61,770 nt of DNA from Rossellomorea arthrocnemi (GTDB lineage: Bacteria > Bacillota > Bacilli > Bacillales > Bacillaceae_B). A model generated the notes under the pieces. That model was not told the origin of the DNA. It saw only the letters and a program-made list of their open reading frames with translations, and made no database searches. The position numbers and the translations under genes were made by a program. Of this stretch, positions 47,486-57,139 are shown in pieces; within the stretch, counting starts at the first letter, position 1, and each line of letters opens with the position of its first letter. The stretch is taken from positions 1-61,770 of the forward strand of contig NZ_CAJGBF010000021.1 in the NCBI RefSeq assembly GCF_904424705.1. The letters run 5' to 3'.

Positions 47486-47809
47486 TTGATCGAGTCAGAT
47501 TCGACGATTCCGAGGATAGGCCAGATTGTTCAAACCCTTAAAGGGAGAGAAACAGGAAGCTACTCGGTCGTTGTTCAGCAGTTGGATGAACGTTTTGTAC
47601 TCATAGCAGATGGGGATAGACGAAAGTTTGATCGCGCTAAGCGAAAGAACATCGCTCATCTTCACTTGTGTGACTATGTTTCTCCAGAAGTTCAAAACAG
47701 TATTATTGAATCAGGCAGAGTAACGAACGGTAAACTGCGTTATGCTGTTTCAAAGTTTGTTAACGAAGTGTTAAATGATGAGAAGAAGGGAGACATGTTC
47801 GATGGCTAA
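47486..47809 (+). CDS. KOW-domain RNA-binding protein (L14e/L27e-like)
   Basis: About 107 residues. The N-terminal KOW-like beta barrel is visible ([33 protein letters not shown]), and a C-terminal [17 protein letters not shown] segment is typical of a small Bacilli/Clostridia family related to eukaryotic/archaeal L14e-L27e. The TTG at 47486 is proposed because AAGGTGAT lies 4-8 bases ahead; the GTG at 47471 next to the map stop is an alternative that adds five residues. It overlaps infA by 8 bases. A ribosome-related role is inferred from position. Confidence 0.82.
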   Translation: MIESDSTIPRIGQIVQTLKGRETGSYSVVVQQLDERFVLIADGDRRKFDRAKRKNIAHLHLCDYVSPEVQNSIIESGRVTNGKLRYAVSKFVNEVLNDEKKGDMFDG

Positions 47810-48020
47810 GGATGATGTAATTGAAGTTGAAGGTAAGGTCGCTGAGACTTTGCCCAATGCGATGTTTAAGGTAGAATTAGAAAATGGTCATACAGTACTG
47901 GCACATGTTTCAGGGAAGATCCGTATGCATTTCATTCGTATCCTACCTGGTGACAAGGTAACAGTAGAATTATCACCGTATGACTTAACTCGTGGTAGAA
48001 TCACTTATCGTTATAAATAA
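47802..48020 (+). CDS. infA: Translation initiation factor IF-1
   Basis: A 72-residue OB-fold protein beginning [30 protein letters not shown] and ending [12 protein letters not shown]. It binds the 30S A site during initiation. ATG 47802 has GGGAG 9 bases ahead, inside the preceding gene, so translation is coupled. Confidence 0.98.
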   Translation: MAKDDVIEVEGKVAETLPNAMFKVELENGHTVLAHVSGKIRMHFIRILPGDKVTVELSPYDLTRGRITYRYK

Positions 48021-48052
48021 TCTATTGCACTCCGTACTATTAAGGAGGTTAG

Positions 48053-48172
<120 letters not shown>

Positions 48173-48196
48173 TCTTAAAGGAGGTGCGCTATCACT

Positions 48197-48562
48197 ATGG
48201 CACGTATTGCTGGTGTAGACATTCCACGTGACAAACGTGTTGTCATTTCATTAACATACATCTACGGTATTGGTAAAAATACTGCAGCGAAAATCTTATC
48301 TGAAGCTGGTGTATCTGAGGATACTCGCGTTCGCGATCTTACTGACGACGAACTAGGAAAGATTCGTGATATCGTTGATAAATTAAAAGTAGAAGGTGAT
48401 CTTCGTCGTGAAGTATCACTAAACATTAAACGTCTTATGGAAATCGGTTCATACCGCGGTCTTCGTCACCGTCGTGGACTACCTGTTCGTGGACAACATA
48501 CGAAGAACAATGCTCGTACACGTAAAGGTCCTCGTAAGACTGTAGCTAACAAGAAAAAATAA
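48197..48562 (+). CDS. rpsM: 30S ribosomal protein S13
   Basis: A 121-residue protein beginning [26 protein letters not shown], with the C-terminal [22 protein letters not shown] tail that reaches P-site tRNA. AAAGGAGGTG lies ahead. Confidence 0.98.
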   Translation: MARIAGVDIPRDKRVVISLTYIYGIGKNTAAKILSEAGVSEDTRVRDLTDDELGKIRDIVDKLKVEGDLRREVSLNIKRLMEIGSYRGLRHRRGLPVRGQHTKNNARTRKGPRKTVANKKK

Positions 48563-48569
48563 TAGGTAA

Positions 48570-48977
<408 letters not shown>

Positions 48978-49005
48978 TTTTCTGTATAAATTTTGTATCG
49001 TTGTC

Positions 49006-49011
49006 TATAAT
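49006..49011 (+). promoter_or_regulatory. Possible -10 element ahead of rpoA
   Basis: A perfect TATAAT lies in the 170-base rpsK-rpoA gap, followed by an imperfect palindrome (ATGATACAAGATACGTTCAT). No convincing -35 is present at 16-18 bp, so promoter function is uncertain. Confidence 0.3.
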
Positions 49012-49147
49012 GGGATATGATACAAGATACGTTCATTCAGAAAAGTAACCAGTTGTTGGTGCACAATAGGGAACGTAAACATGGGGAATTTCGGACTTTA
49101 TGTTATTTAGCCCGGAGTTTCGACGTTTTGAAGGAGGGTAAATATTA

Positions 49148-50092
49148 ATGATCGAAATTGAAAAGCCAAAAATTGAAACGGTTGAGATCAGCGATGATGC
49201 CACATATGGAAAGTTCGTCGTAGAACCACTTGAGCGTGGATATGGTACAACTTTGGGTAACTCCTTACGTCGTATCCTACTATCGTCACTCCCAGGTGCT
49301 GCTGTCACATCTATTCAAATAGATGGAGTACTGCATGAGTTTTCAACAATTGAAGGCGTCGTAGAGGATGTCACATCCATCATTTTGAATATCAAGAAGT
49401 TAGCGTTGAAGATCTACTCTGATGAAGAAAAAACGCTAGAAATTGATGTGCAGGGCGAAGGAGTCGTAACGGCTGCAGATATTACTCATGATAGTGATGT
49501 AGAAGTGTTAAATCCTGATTTACACATCGCAACATTATCTAAGAGTGGTCACTTCCGGGTACGATTAAGTGCTTCCCGTGGTCGTGGGTACAGACCAGCA
49601 GACCAGAACAAACGTGAGGATCTTCCTATTGGCGTGATCCCAATCGATTCTATTTACACTCCAGTTTCACGCGTTAACTATCAAATAGAAAATACTCGTG
49701 TCGGTCAAATGACTAATTACGATAAACTTTCTCTTGATGTATGGACTGATGGAAGTATTGGACCAAAAGAAGCGATTTCTTTAGGTGCTAAGATTCTAAC
49801 AGAACACTTAAATATTTTCGTTGGCCTTACAGATGAAGCGCAGAATGCTGAAATCATGGTAGAAAAAGAAGAAGATCAAAAAGAAAAAGTTCTTGAGATG
49901 ACCATCGAAGAACTAGATCTTTCTGTTCGTTCTTATAACTGCCTGAAGCGTGCTGGAATCAATACTGTTCAAGAGCTTGCTAACAAGACTGAAGAAGATA
50001 TGATGAAAGTACGTAACCTAGGACGTAAATCCCTGGAAGAGGTTAAAGTTAAACTTGAAGACCTTGGACTTGGCTTACGTAAAGACGACTGA
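49148..50092 (+). CDS. rpoA: DNA-directed RNA polymerase subunit alpha
   Basis: A 314-residue protein. The N-terminal assembly domain ([44 protein letters not shown]) and the C-terminal DNA- and activator-binding domain ([48 protein letters not shown]) are joined by an acidic/lysine linker. GAAGGAGGG lies ahead of the ATG. It completes polymerase core genes in this window (rpoB, rpoC, rpoA). Confidence 0.98.
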   Translation: MIEIEKPKIETVEISDDATYGKFVVEPLERGYGTTLGNSLRRILLSSLPGAAVTSIQIDGVLHEFSTIEGVVEDVTSIILNIKKLALKIYSDEEKTLEIDVQGEGVVTAADITHDSDVEVLNPDLHIATLSKSGHFRVRLSASRGRGYRPADQNKREDLPIGVIPIDSIYTPVSRVNYQIENTRVGQMTNYDKLSLDVWTDGSIGPKEAISLGAKILTEHLNIFVGLTDEAQNAEIMVEKEEDQKEKVLEMTIEELDLSVRSYNCLKRAGINTVQELANKTEEDMMKVRNLGRKSLEEVKVKLEDLGLGLRKDD

Positions 50093-50114
50093 TAACATCT
50101 TCTTTCATATATAG

Positions 50115-50501
<387 letters not shown>

Positions 50502-50522
50502 TAATTCGTGACTTCTAACATT

Positions 50523-50567
50523 AAGGGCGGGACAGTTAATCCTTAACTGCTTCTTTGCCCTTTTTGT
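50523..50567 (+). terminator. Terminator after rplQ
   Basis: AAGGGC (50523-50528) and GCCCTT enclose a second hairpin (CAGTTAA/TTAACTG), and five T follow. Confidence 0.8.
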
Positions 50568-50571
50568 ATAA

Positions 50572-50724
50572 GTGCATGTGATGAAAAGCAGAGCGTTACG
50601 ATGAGCAGCGCAGTCTGACTCGTCTAGCTCGTGCACCCCTTCCAACTTCTATGTTTATAGAAGCTGTTCAGTGGATGAACAAGAAAAGACAATCTTTTCT
50701 TTGGTCGGGGTGCAGGCTTTTTTT
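50572..50724 (+). promoter_or_regulatory. Structured leader/attenuator upstream of ecfA1 (unassigned class)
   Basis: The 3' half is a terminator whose base stem TGCACCCC (50632-50639) / GGGGTGCA (50707-50714), extended inward by CCAA (50642-50645)/TTGG (50701-50704), encloses three consecutive hairpins: CTTCTAT/ATAGAAG (50646-50663), GTTCA/TGAAC (50666-50680) and AGAAAAG/CTTTTCT (50682-50700). AGGC and about nine T follow. The 5' half has GTGCA (50572-50576), able to pair with TGCAC of the terminator stem, and GATGAG/CTCGTC (50600-50624). This looks like a two-state attenuator, but no T-box or familiar riboswitch motif is recognised. Confidence 0.6.
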
Positions 50725-50781
50725 TATATGCAAAGGTTTTTAGCAGAGCTGAGTATGGATAGCGTAGAGGAGGTTACAGAA

Positions 50782-51618
50782 TTGAAAGAAATCATTAAAG
50801 TTGACGATGTGCATTTCAGATACCCTGATCAGAATACCTATGCACTTAAAGGTATTAGCCTGAAGGTTAATAAAGGTGAGTGGTTAGCGATTGTCGGACA
50901 TAACGGTTCCGGTAAATCCACCCTTGCCAAAATGTTGAACGGGCTTCATTTTCCGGAGAAGGGGCAAGTAACAGTGGATGGGATCACTCTTGAGGAAAGT
51001 TCTATTTGGGACATCCGATCAAAGCTGGGTATGGTTTTTCAGAATCCCGATAATCAGTTTGTAGGTGCTACAGTAGAAGATGATGTGGCTTTTGGGTTAG
51101 AAAACCATGGGGTACCTCATGAAACGATGGTACAGAGAGTCAATGATGCTTTAAAAAGTGTCCATATGGAAGATTTTCTTGATCAAGAGCCGCACCATTT
51201 ATCTGGTGGTCAGAAACAGCGTGTTGCGATTGCCGGAGTGGTAGCCCTGCAGCCTTCGATCATCATTTTAGATGAAGCAACATCTATGCTGGACCCTAAG
51301 GGAAGACAAGAGGTCCTTGAAACAGTCCGGAAACTGAAAGAAGAAGAAAACTTAACGGTGATCTCCATCACTCATGACCTGGAAGAAGCGACGAAGGCAG
51401 ATCGTATGATTGTCTTAAATCAGGGGAGTGTTTTTAAGGAGGGAATACCAGAAGAGATTTTCCTATTGGAGGACGAGCTCATTAAGCTTGGGTTGGATTC
51501 CCCATTTACCATTAAGCTTGCTGGAGCACTGAAGGAAGCAGGAATTCCTTTGTCTAAAACCTATTTTACAGAAGAAGAGTTGGTGGATGAATTATGCAAA
51601 TCACATTTCAACAGGTAG
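50782..51618 (+). CDS. ecfA1: ECF transporter ATPase EcfA1
   Basis: A 278-residue ABC ATPase of the shared energising module for vitamin-type ECF transporters. Walker [11 protein letters not shown]-loop [21 protein letters not shown], signature LSGGQKQR and Walker [13 protein letters not shown] are complete. The TTG at 50782 (protein starts [15 protein letters not shown]) is preferred because GAGGAGG lies 8-9 bases ahead; longer in-frame starts (to 50671) run into the leader terminator. The 3' end overlaps ecfA2 by 25 bases. Confidence 0.95.
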   Translation: MKEIIKVDDVHFRYPDQNTYALKGISLKVNKGEWLAIVGHNGSGKSTLAKMLNGLHFPEKGQVTVDGITLEESSIWDIRSKLGMVFQNPDNQFVGATVEDDVAFGLENHGVPHETMVQRVNDALKSVHMEDFLDQEPHHLSGGQKQRVAIAGVVALQPSIIILDEATSMLDPKGRQEVLETVRKLKEEENLTVISITHDLEEATKADRMIVLNQGSVFKEGIPEEIFLLEDELIKLGLDSPFTIKLAGALKEAGIPLSKTYFTEEELVDELCKSHFNR

Positions 51619-52463
51619 AATACCGATATTCATTCAACACTCCATTCGAAAAACTTGCCCTTCAGGATATTAACCTAACCATTCCGACAGGTCAGTTTCT
51701 TGCGGTGATTGGTCACACTGGTTCAGGTAAGTCTACACTGTTGCAGCATCTTAATGGATTACTAAAGCCGACAGAGGGACTTGTCAAAGTTGGAGAACAT
51801 GAAATCAAGGCAAAGCAAAAGGCCAAGAACTTAAAGCCTGTCAGACAGAAGGTAGGAATCGTCTTTCAATTTCCGGAACATCAATTGTTTGAAGAAACCG
51901 TCCTTAAAGATATCTGCTACGGTCCAATGAATTTTGGCGTATCAGAAGAAGAAGCGATACTCAGGGCGAAAGAACTGATCGTAAAGGTGGGCTTATCTGA
52001 AGATGTGTTACAGAAATCCCCATTTGATTTGTCAGGTGGACAAATGAGGCGTGTTGCCATTGCAGGAGTACTGGCAATGAATCCCGAAGTCATTGTGTTG
52101 GATGAGCCGACTGCAGGACTCGACCCACGAGGGCAAAGGGAGATCATGGATATGTTCTATGCCCTTCATAAGGAAAAGGGTCTGACCACTATTCTCGTCA
52201 CCCACAGCATGGAAGACGCCGCTCATTATGCGGAAGAGATCGTGATCATGCAGAAGGGACGTTTAAAGAGAAGAGGAGGCCCTGCGGAAATCTTCTCCCA
52301 GACCGAAGACCTGTTTAAGATGGGGTTGGACGTACCTGATGTCGTTCGATTTCAATATCAATTTGAACTGAGAACAGGGAAGAAGCTCCCGAAGACCTGT
52401 TTAACCATCACCGAATTAGCCTCAGCCATCCGTGGAATTCAGGATGGGGGTGAAGATCTATGA
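51594..52463 (+). CDS. ecfA2: ECF transporter ATPase EcfA2
   Basis: A 289-residue ABC ATPase, same length as in B. subtilis. Walker [11 protein letters not shown]-loop [14 protein letters not shown], signature LSGGQMRR and Walker [13 protein letters not shown] are present. It pairs with EcfA1 as a heterodimer driving EcfT and interchangeable S components, none of which lie in this window. It overlaps ecfA1 by 25 bases and ecfT by 4 bases. Confidence 0.96.
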   Translation: MQITFQQVEYRYSFNTPFEKLALQDINLTIPTGQFLAVIGHTGSGKSTLLQHLNGLLKPTEGLVKVGEHEIKAKQKAKNLKPVRQKVGIVFQFPEHQLFEETVLKDICYGPMNFGVSEEEAILRAKELIVKVGLSEDVLQKSPFDLSGGQMRRVAIAGVLAMNPEVIVLDEPTAGLDPRGQREIMDMFYALHKEKGLTTILVTHSMEDAAHYAEEIVIMQKGRLKRRGGPAEIFSQTEDLFKMGLDVPDVVRFQYQFELRTGKKLPKTCLTITELASAIRGIQDGGEDL

Positions 52464-53257
52464 TGGAAAAGATGATCTTCGGCCGTTATGTGCCGGCCAA
52501 ATCCATTCTTCACCAAATGGATCCAAGGGCAAAGCTTTTATTTATTTTCGGATTTATATGTGTCGTCTTTTTGGCAAACAATGCTGTGACATATGCACTG
52601 CTAGGTCTTTTTACGTTTAGCGCACTCATACTATCCAATCTTTCCATCCGTTTTATTATCGGAGGACTGAAGCCAATCCTTTGGCTGATTCTATTTACAT
52701 TTTTCTTACATGTGTTTTTCACAAAGGAAGGTCCTGTCATTCTTGACTTAGGGATATTGTCTGTTCATGAAGAGGGGTTAAGACAGGGGATCTTTATTTC
52801 TTTACGGTTCTTTTATCTTATTCTTGTTACATCTTTATTAACGCTAACGACTTCTCCCATCACGATTACGGATGGTCTTGAAACCCTTTTGAATCCATTG
52901 AAAAAAGTGAAGTTTCCCGTTCATGAACTGGCACTGATGATGTCGATTTCCTTACGATTTATTCCAACCTTGATGGAGGAAACCGACAAAATCATGAAAG
53001 CACAGATTGCAAGGGGTGCTGAGTTTTCATCCGGCCCCATTAAAGATCGGATCAAAGCCATCATCCCTCTGTTGATTCCTCTGTTTGTCAGTGCATTTAA
53101 ACGCGCCGAAGACCTGGCAACGGCCATGGAAGCAAGAGGATATCAAGGAGGGGAGGGCAGGACGAAGTACCGCCTGTTATCCTGGCATAAGAAGGATACA
53201 GGAGCGTTGGTTGTACTTGCCCTCCTGACGGCTGTATTGATTATTTTCAGAGGATAA
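52460..53257 (+). CDS. ecfT: ECF transporter transmembrane subunit EcfT
   Basis: A 265-residue membrane protein with several N-terminal transmembrane helices (within residues 25-130) and one near the C-terminus, plus cytoplasmic coupling helices with the two Ala-Arg-Gly motifs (QIARGAEF and MEARGYQGG) that contact EcfA1 and EcfA2. GGGGGTG lies 7 bases before ATG 52460, which overlaps the ecfA2 stop (ATGA). Confidence 0.95.
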   Translation: MMEKMIFGRYVPAKSILHQMDPRAKLLFIFGFICVVFLANNAVTYALLGLFTFSALILSNLSIRFIIGGLKPILWLILFTFFLHVFFTKEGPVILDLGILSVHEEGLRQGIFISLRFFYLILVTSLLTLTTSPITITDGLETLLNPLKKVKFPVHELALMMSISLRFIPTLMEETDKIMKAQIARGAEFSSGPIKDRIKAIIPLLIPLFVSAFKRAEDLATAMEARGYQGGEGRTKYRLLSWHKKDTGALVVLALLTAVLIIFRG

Positions 53258-53271
53258 TGGGAGTGTCGTGT

Positions 53272-54030
53272 ATGCAAAGAGTGAAGTGTACCATCGCTTA
53301 TGATGGGACGTATTTTCATGGTTACCAGGTACAACCGAATCAACGTACCGTCCAGGGCCTTATTGAGAGCATCTTGTCCACTATCCATAAAGGTGGTCCT
53401 GTCCGGATCCGGATCAGCGGGTCTGGCCGTACCGACGCAGGTGTCCATGCAAACGGTCAGGTCTTTCATTTTGACACACCTTTATCCATTCCAGAAGAGA
53501 AATGGCCGATCGTTCTGAATACAAGGTTACCGGATGAAGTGAACGTGAAAGAAGCCGAGTTTGTTTCAACAGACTTTCATTCGCGGTTTTCCGTGGAGCA
53601 GAAAGAATACCGTTACCGGGTTTATACGGGGGAATCAAGAAGTCCGTTCAACCGGCATTTTGCCCTTCACTATCCCGATACGCTTTCCGTTCCTGATATA
53701 AAGCGCGCTGCCCGGCACCTGATCGGGGAGCACGACTTCACAAGCTTTTGTTCAGCGAAGACGGAAGTGGAAGACAAAGTAAGAACCATTCATCATATTG
53801 AAATTCAGGAACACGAAGAAGAAATCATTTTTTCATTTGTGGGCAATGGATTTCTATATAATATGGTGAGGATCCTGGTCGGTACTTTATTGGAGGTAGG
53901 TTCTGGGAATATACCTGTGGAGGAAATACCCGGAATACTGGATGCACGGGATCGCAACCGTGCAGGAAAGACTGCCCCGCCACATGGGTTATATCTGTGG
54001 AAAGTGGATTATGGATCTGATGAGATTTAG
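53272..54030 (+). CDS. truA: tRNA pseudouridine(38-40) synthase TruA
   Basis: A 252-residue enzyme that converts U38-U40 in the tRNA anticodon stem to pseudouridine. The catalytic Asp lies in SGRTDAGVHANGQVFHF; IGEHDFTSFC and GNGFLYNMVRILVGTLLEVG are further signatures. ATG 53272 is used because GGGAG lies 8 bases ahead and the protein then begins MQRVKCTIAYDG; ATG 53257, which touches the ecfT stop, would add five residues. Genes ecfA1 to truA form one run. Confidence 0.95.
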   Translation: MQRVKCTIAYDGTYFHGYQVQPNQRTVQGLIESILSTIHKGGPVRIRISGSGRTDAGVHANGQVFHFDTPLSIPEEKWPIVLNTRLPDEVNVKEAEFVSTDFHSRFSVEQKEYRYRVYTGESRSPFNRHFALHYPDTLSVPDIKRAARHLIGEHDFTSFCSAKTEVEDKVRTIHHIEIQEHEEEIIFSFVGNGFLYNMVRILVGTLLEVGSGNIPVEEIPGILDARDRNRAGKTAPPHGLYLWKVDYGSDEI

Positions 54031-54074
54031 AGGGTCTTTAGCATTTTGAAAGAGGGTATAGTAAAGCACCCTTT

Positions 54075-54328
54075 TGTTGATTGGAGGGGAAGGTGCTCGA
54101 CTCCTGCGGGAAACGCTGGACAGTACGAAAAGCGGAGGCAGCTCGTCCTGCCCCGCCAAGCATAAGATGAATGGGCCGAGAAGGCGTTTTTTGCCTTCTT
54201 GGACCATTTAGCTTATGACCTAGAGGGGCTTGCCGCCGTAGCTGGACAGGTGAGACCACACAGGGCTTTAGCCCGAGGAGGCTCACCGCCAGCCCCGCGG
54301 AAAGCGAGCACTTGAAGCGGAAATCAAC
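54075..54328 (+). repeat. Composite repeat: element A interrupted by element B (after truA)
   Basis: The outer parts match element A (TGTTGATT at 54075 and AATCAAC at 54322). At the site GCTGGACAG (54115-54123) a 126-bp element B in reverse orientation is inserted, and GCTGGACAG recurs at 54241-54249. The inserted part holds the paired AAGGCGTTTTTTGCCTT hairpin. It lies between truA and the rplM promoter and encodes no protein. Confidence 0.85.
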
Positions 54329-54446
54329 GACCACTATCTATTTGAAAAACAACAGTTTTTCCAGTGAAAAGCTTGAACATGTATTATAAATGATAATCAT
54401 GATTCAAAAAAAATACTAAAACAACTAATCCTGGTGTAACATTCTC

Positions 54447-54475
54447 TTGACAATAGACTGGGAACAAGATAATAT
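54447..54475 (+). promoter_or_regulatory. Sigma-A promoter of rplM-rpsI
   Basis: TTGACA (54447-54452), 17 bp, TAATAT (54470-54475; within GATAATAT). It begins a leader of about 90 bases. Confidence 0.75.
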
Positions 54476-54484
54476 AGCATATGG

Positions 54485-54560
54485 TATGTTATTAACCCCA
54501 CGATAAGCCCCGGAAACTTATTGTGATTAGAAAATAAATACTACGGATTCATTAAATAGG
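54485..54560 (+). promoter_or_regulatory. L13-type leader of rplM
   Basis: The leader contains CCCCACGATAAGCCCCGG with CACGATAAG pairing to CTTATTGTG across a short loop, placed between promoter and rplM. It fits the Firmicute L13_leader described upstream of rplM-rpsI, thought to respond to L13. The ligand is inferred. Confidence 0.7.
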
Positions 54561-54570
54561 AGGTTAAATC

Positions 54571-55008
54571 ATGCGTACAACGTATATGGCAAAAGCCAAT
54601 CAAATCGATCGTAAATGGTTCGTTGTAGATGCTGAAGGTAAAACTCTTGGACGTCTATCCAGTGAAGTTGCTTCAATTCTACGCGGAAAACACAAACCAA
54701 CATTCACACCACATGTTGACACTGGTGATCATGTAATCATTCTTAATGCTTCAAAAATTGAATTAACTGGGAAGAAGTTAACGGACAAGATCTACTACCG
54801 TCACACAAATCACCCAGGTGGTTTAAAACAACGTACAGCATTAGAAATGCGTACAAACTACTCAGAGAAAATGCTTGAGCTTACTATCAAAGGTATGCTT
54901 CCAAAAGGTTCTCTAGGTCGTCAAATGTTCAAGAAATTACATGTATATGCTGGAGCAGAGCATCCACATCAAGCACAACAACCTGAAGTTTACGAACTTC
55001 GTGGATAA
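54571..55008 (+). CDS. rplM: 50S ribosomal protein L13
   Basis: A 145-residue early assembly protein: [37 protein letters not shown] and the C-terminal [25 protein letters not shown] signature. AGGAGG lies ahead of the ATG. It is followed by rpsI after 22 bases. Confidence 0.98.
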   Translation: MRTTYMAKANQIDRKWFVVDAEGKTLGRLSSEVASILRGKHKPTFTPHVDTGDHVIILNASKIELTGKKLTDKIYYRHTNHPGGLKQRTALEMRTNYSEKMLELTIKGMLPKGSLGRQMFKKLHVYAGAEHPHQAQQPEVYELRG

Positions 55009-55030
55009 TTAATAAGAGGAGGTTATTATC

Positions 55031-55423
55031 TTGGCTCAAGTTCAATATTACGGAACTGGTCGTCGTAAGAGCTCAGTAGCTCGTGTACGTTTAGTACCAG
55101 GTAACGGAAACATTGTTATCAATGATCGTGAAGTAGAAGTTTATATCCCATTCGCAGCACTAAGAGAAGTAATTAAGCAACCACTAGTTGCAACTGAAAC
55201 TCTTGGTAACTATGACGTTTTAGTAAACGTTAATGGTGGAGGCTATGCTGGTCAAGCTGGTGCGATCCGTCACGGAATCGCTCGTGCTTTACTACAAGCA
55301 GACCCTGAATACCGTGGAACACTAAAACGCGCTGGATTATTAACTCGTGACTCTCGTATGAAAGAGCGTAAAAAATACGGTCTTAAAGGTGCACGTCGCG
55401 CGCCACAATTCTCTAAGCGTTAA
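55031..55423 (+). CDS. rpsI: 30S ribosomal protein S9
   Basis: A 130-residue protein starting at TTG 55031 ([24 protein letters not shown]), with GAGGAGG ahead. The C-terminal [17 protein letters not shown] tail that contacts P-site tRNA is intact. Confidence 0.98.
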   Translation: MAQVQYYGTGRRKSSVARVRLVPGNGNIVINDREVEVYIPFAALREVIKQPLVATETLGNYDVLVNVNGGGYAGQAGAIRHGIARALLQADPEYRGTLKRAGLLTRDSRMKERKKYGLKGARRAPQFSKR

Positions 55424-55439
55424 TTATTATTTCACACGA

Positions 55440-55474
55440 AAGCTCAGCCGATTCTGTCGGCTGGGATTTTTTAT
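55440..55474 (+). terminator. Terminator after rpsI
   Basis: CAGCCGA (55445-55451) and TCGGCTG (55457-55463) with a short loop, then GGATTTTTTAT. Confidence 0.88.
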
Positions 55475-55493
55475 TGGTTTTGAGGGAATTTCA

Positions 55494-55599
55494 TTTTGAG
55501 GGACGGACCTCTCCTTTCACTTCAATTCTCTACCTGAATCCTTTAATACCAAGAAATTCCTCAATTTAAATACTGAATCCAGAGGTCCGTCCCTCAAAA
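55494..55599. repeat. 106-bp element with perfect 19-bp terminal inverted repeats (element C)
   Basis: TTTTGAGGGACGGACCTCT (55494-55512) and its exact complement (55581-55599) flank 68 bp of AT-rich sequence without coding potential. The layout is MITE-like. GGGACGGACC-type repeats occur widely in Bacillus intergenic DNA to my knowledge. It lies between the rpsI terminator and the DUF2521 gene. Confidence 0.75.
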
Positions 55600-55669
55600 A
55601 ATTGGTAACAGTTACTCGAATGAAGTGGTGTGTTAAGTAGGAAAATACGTTCAAAGGGGTGGATGATTT

Positions 55670-56116
55670 TTGAACGTTATTACTACTTTCAATACAAAGA
55701 GAAGAGAGAAGCAAATTAAGACGGAAAGAACATTACTGAAAGAAATTTCGATTAAGATGCTGCAGGAGAGTGTTCGCAGGCATTTTGGATATATAAAGGT
55801 TCAAGGCGGCGTGTTTATGCAGCAGGGCTTTGATGAGGCATGTTTTGATGTAGCCATTGAAGCTTATCTCCTTGGAGGGAAGGTCAGCAAGTTCGGTTAT
55901 TCAGGTGAAGACACCGAGTTAGTAAAAAAACGTTGCGAAGAAGAATTGAAGCATTTTATTGATACACTTTATAATTTCTGGCTGTATTGGTCTGAGATGG
56001 GTGTTTCGAATCAGGTTGACGAGTCCTTTTATTTTTGCTGTGAGCACTTTGTGGAAACATGGTGGTCAGAAGGGTACGAAAAGGGAATCAAGCGCCTCAA
56101 ATTACGTTTGCATTAA
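55670..56116 (+). CDS. ybaK: DUF2521 family protein (YbaK)
   Basis: A 148-residue soluble protein with no known domain apart from the Bacillus-specific DUF2521. It is rich in aromatic and charged residues (FWLYWSEMG, FYFCCEHFVETWWSEGYEKG), suggesting a compact helical fold. The TTG at 55670 is used with AGGGGTGG 8 bases ahead; no ATG fits. It lies between rpsI and cwlD as in B. subtilis. Function unknown. Confidence 0.85.
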   Translation: MNVITTFNTKRREKQIKTERTLLKEISIKMLQESVRRHFGYIKVQGGVFMQQGFDEACFDVAIEAYLLGGKVSKFGYSGEDTELVKKRCEEELKHFIDTLYNFWLYWSEMGVSNQVDESFYFCCEHFVETWWSEGYEKGIKRLKLRLH

Positions 56117-56211
56117 TTTCAGTTCTAAAATCCATTCTTGTCCCATATTTTTTAGTAAGGGCAACGGAGGGGCTGTTCTCCGTGGTTAACACTTGAAATA
56201 GGAGGACTGGA

Positions 56212-56940
56212 ATGGTTCAGAAACTTAAGGTTATCGGGATAATTTCCGCACTGGCTATTTTATTATTCATCATTCAATATAAGATATTAGACAAAGATAC
56301 ATGGGATTCATGGAATCTCCCCTTATCAGGAAAGATCATTTATATAGATCCAGGACATGGTGGACCGGACGGCGGCGCCGGTGATGAAGATGCCCTGGAA
56401 AAGGATATCGCTTTAAATGTATCATTGATGATAAGGGATTATCTCCAGGAACAAGGTGCACTCGTGATCCTGACGCGGGAGAAGGATGAAGATCTTGCGG
56501 ATGAAGATACGAGAGGATACAGCCGGCGAAAAGTGGAGGATCTAAAGAAACGGCTCAGCTTAATCAATGAATCCCAAGCGGATATGTTTCTAAGCATCCA
56601 TTTGAATTCAATCCCATCTGCGAAATGGAGCGGAGCCCAGACCTTTTATAATCCAAAATATGAAGAAAATAAAGCACTCGCCAAAACCATTCAAGCAGAA
56701 CTGACACGGAATCTGGAAAACACGACCCGTGAAGCAAAAGGACTTCAAAATGTCTATATTCTAAAACACGCGAAAAAACCCGGAGCACTCGTAGAGATTG
56801 GTTTTCTCTCCAATCCAGGAGAACGCGCCAACCTTCTTAAGGAGGATTACCAGCAAAAAATCGCTGCCTCCGTCTACCAGGGGGTACTCAACTACTTGAC
56901 AATGGACAAAGAAGACAAAGAAAAAGCTGATGAGGAATAA
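56212..56940 (+). CDS. cwlD: Germination/sporulation N-acetylmuramoyl-L-alanine amidase CwlD
   Basis: A 242-residue zinc amidase of the Amidase_3 family. One N-terminal hydrophobic segment (residues 7-21) acts as signal or anchor. Zinc/catalytic residues lie in IYIDPGHGGPDGGAG (His), the next acidic DALEKDIALNV (Glu), FLSIHLNS (His) and LVEIGFLSN (Glu). With GerD-PdaA-type partners it generates muramic-lactam in spore cortex. AGGAGG precedes the ATG, and the terminator overlaps the 3' end. Confidence 0.95.
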   Translation: MVQKLKVIGIISALAILLFIIQYKILDKDTWDSWNLPLSGKIIYIDPGHGGPDGGAGDEDALEKDIALNVSLMIRDYLQEQGALVILTREKDEDLADEDTRGYSRRKVEDLKKRLSLINESQADMFLSIHLNSIPSAKWSGAQTFYNPKYEENKALAKTIQAELTRNLENTTREAKGLQNVYILKHAKKPGALVEIGFLSNPGERANLLKEDYQQKIAASVYQGVLNYLTMDKEDKEKADEE

Positions 56941-56957
56941 CCTCTCAGCTTTTTTTC
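56922..56957 (+). terminator. Terminator overlapping the end of cwlD
   Basis: AAAGCTGA and TCAGCTTT enclose GAGG/CCTC, with a run of T after. The left arm is within the last codons of cwlD, so the stop codon lies in the loop. Confidence 0.9.
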
Positions 56958-57139
56958 GATTTTAAAAACAGCAGTTTAATTCACTAATAACCTAATGGGT
57001 CTACTCCCTGTTTCTCTTCAGGGAATTTTGTGAGGATTTGGCGAAACAGATTTATAAAGTCGATCTACTCTTTTTGAATGACAATATAATAAGATAAAAT
57101 CACTGTATCATGAGTTGTAGAAAGAGGGGGTGTGTTTTA

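Noticed and set aside
50572..50724. T-box or tRNA-like element ahead of ecfA1
   Set aside because: No GGUGGNACCGCG-type T-box sequence, AG-bulge or cloverleaf with anticodon and CCA-like arms could be found, in contrast to the true T-box at 12612.
54038..54334. Minus-strand open frames across the composite repeats (also 57150-57404)
   Set aside because: They translate parts of the A and B repeats, have no ribosome-binding site and share sequence only because the repeats do.
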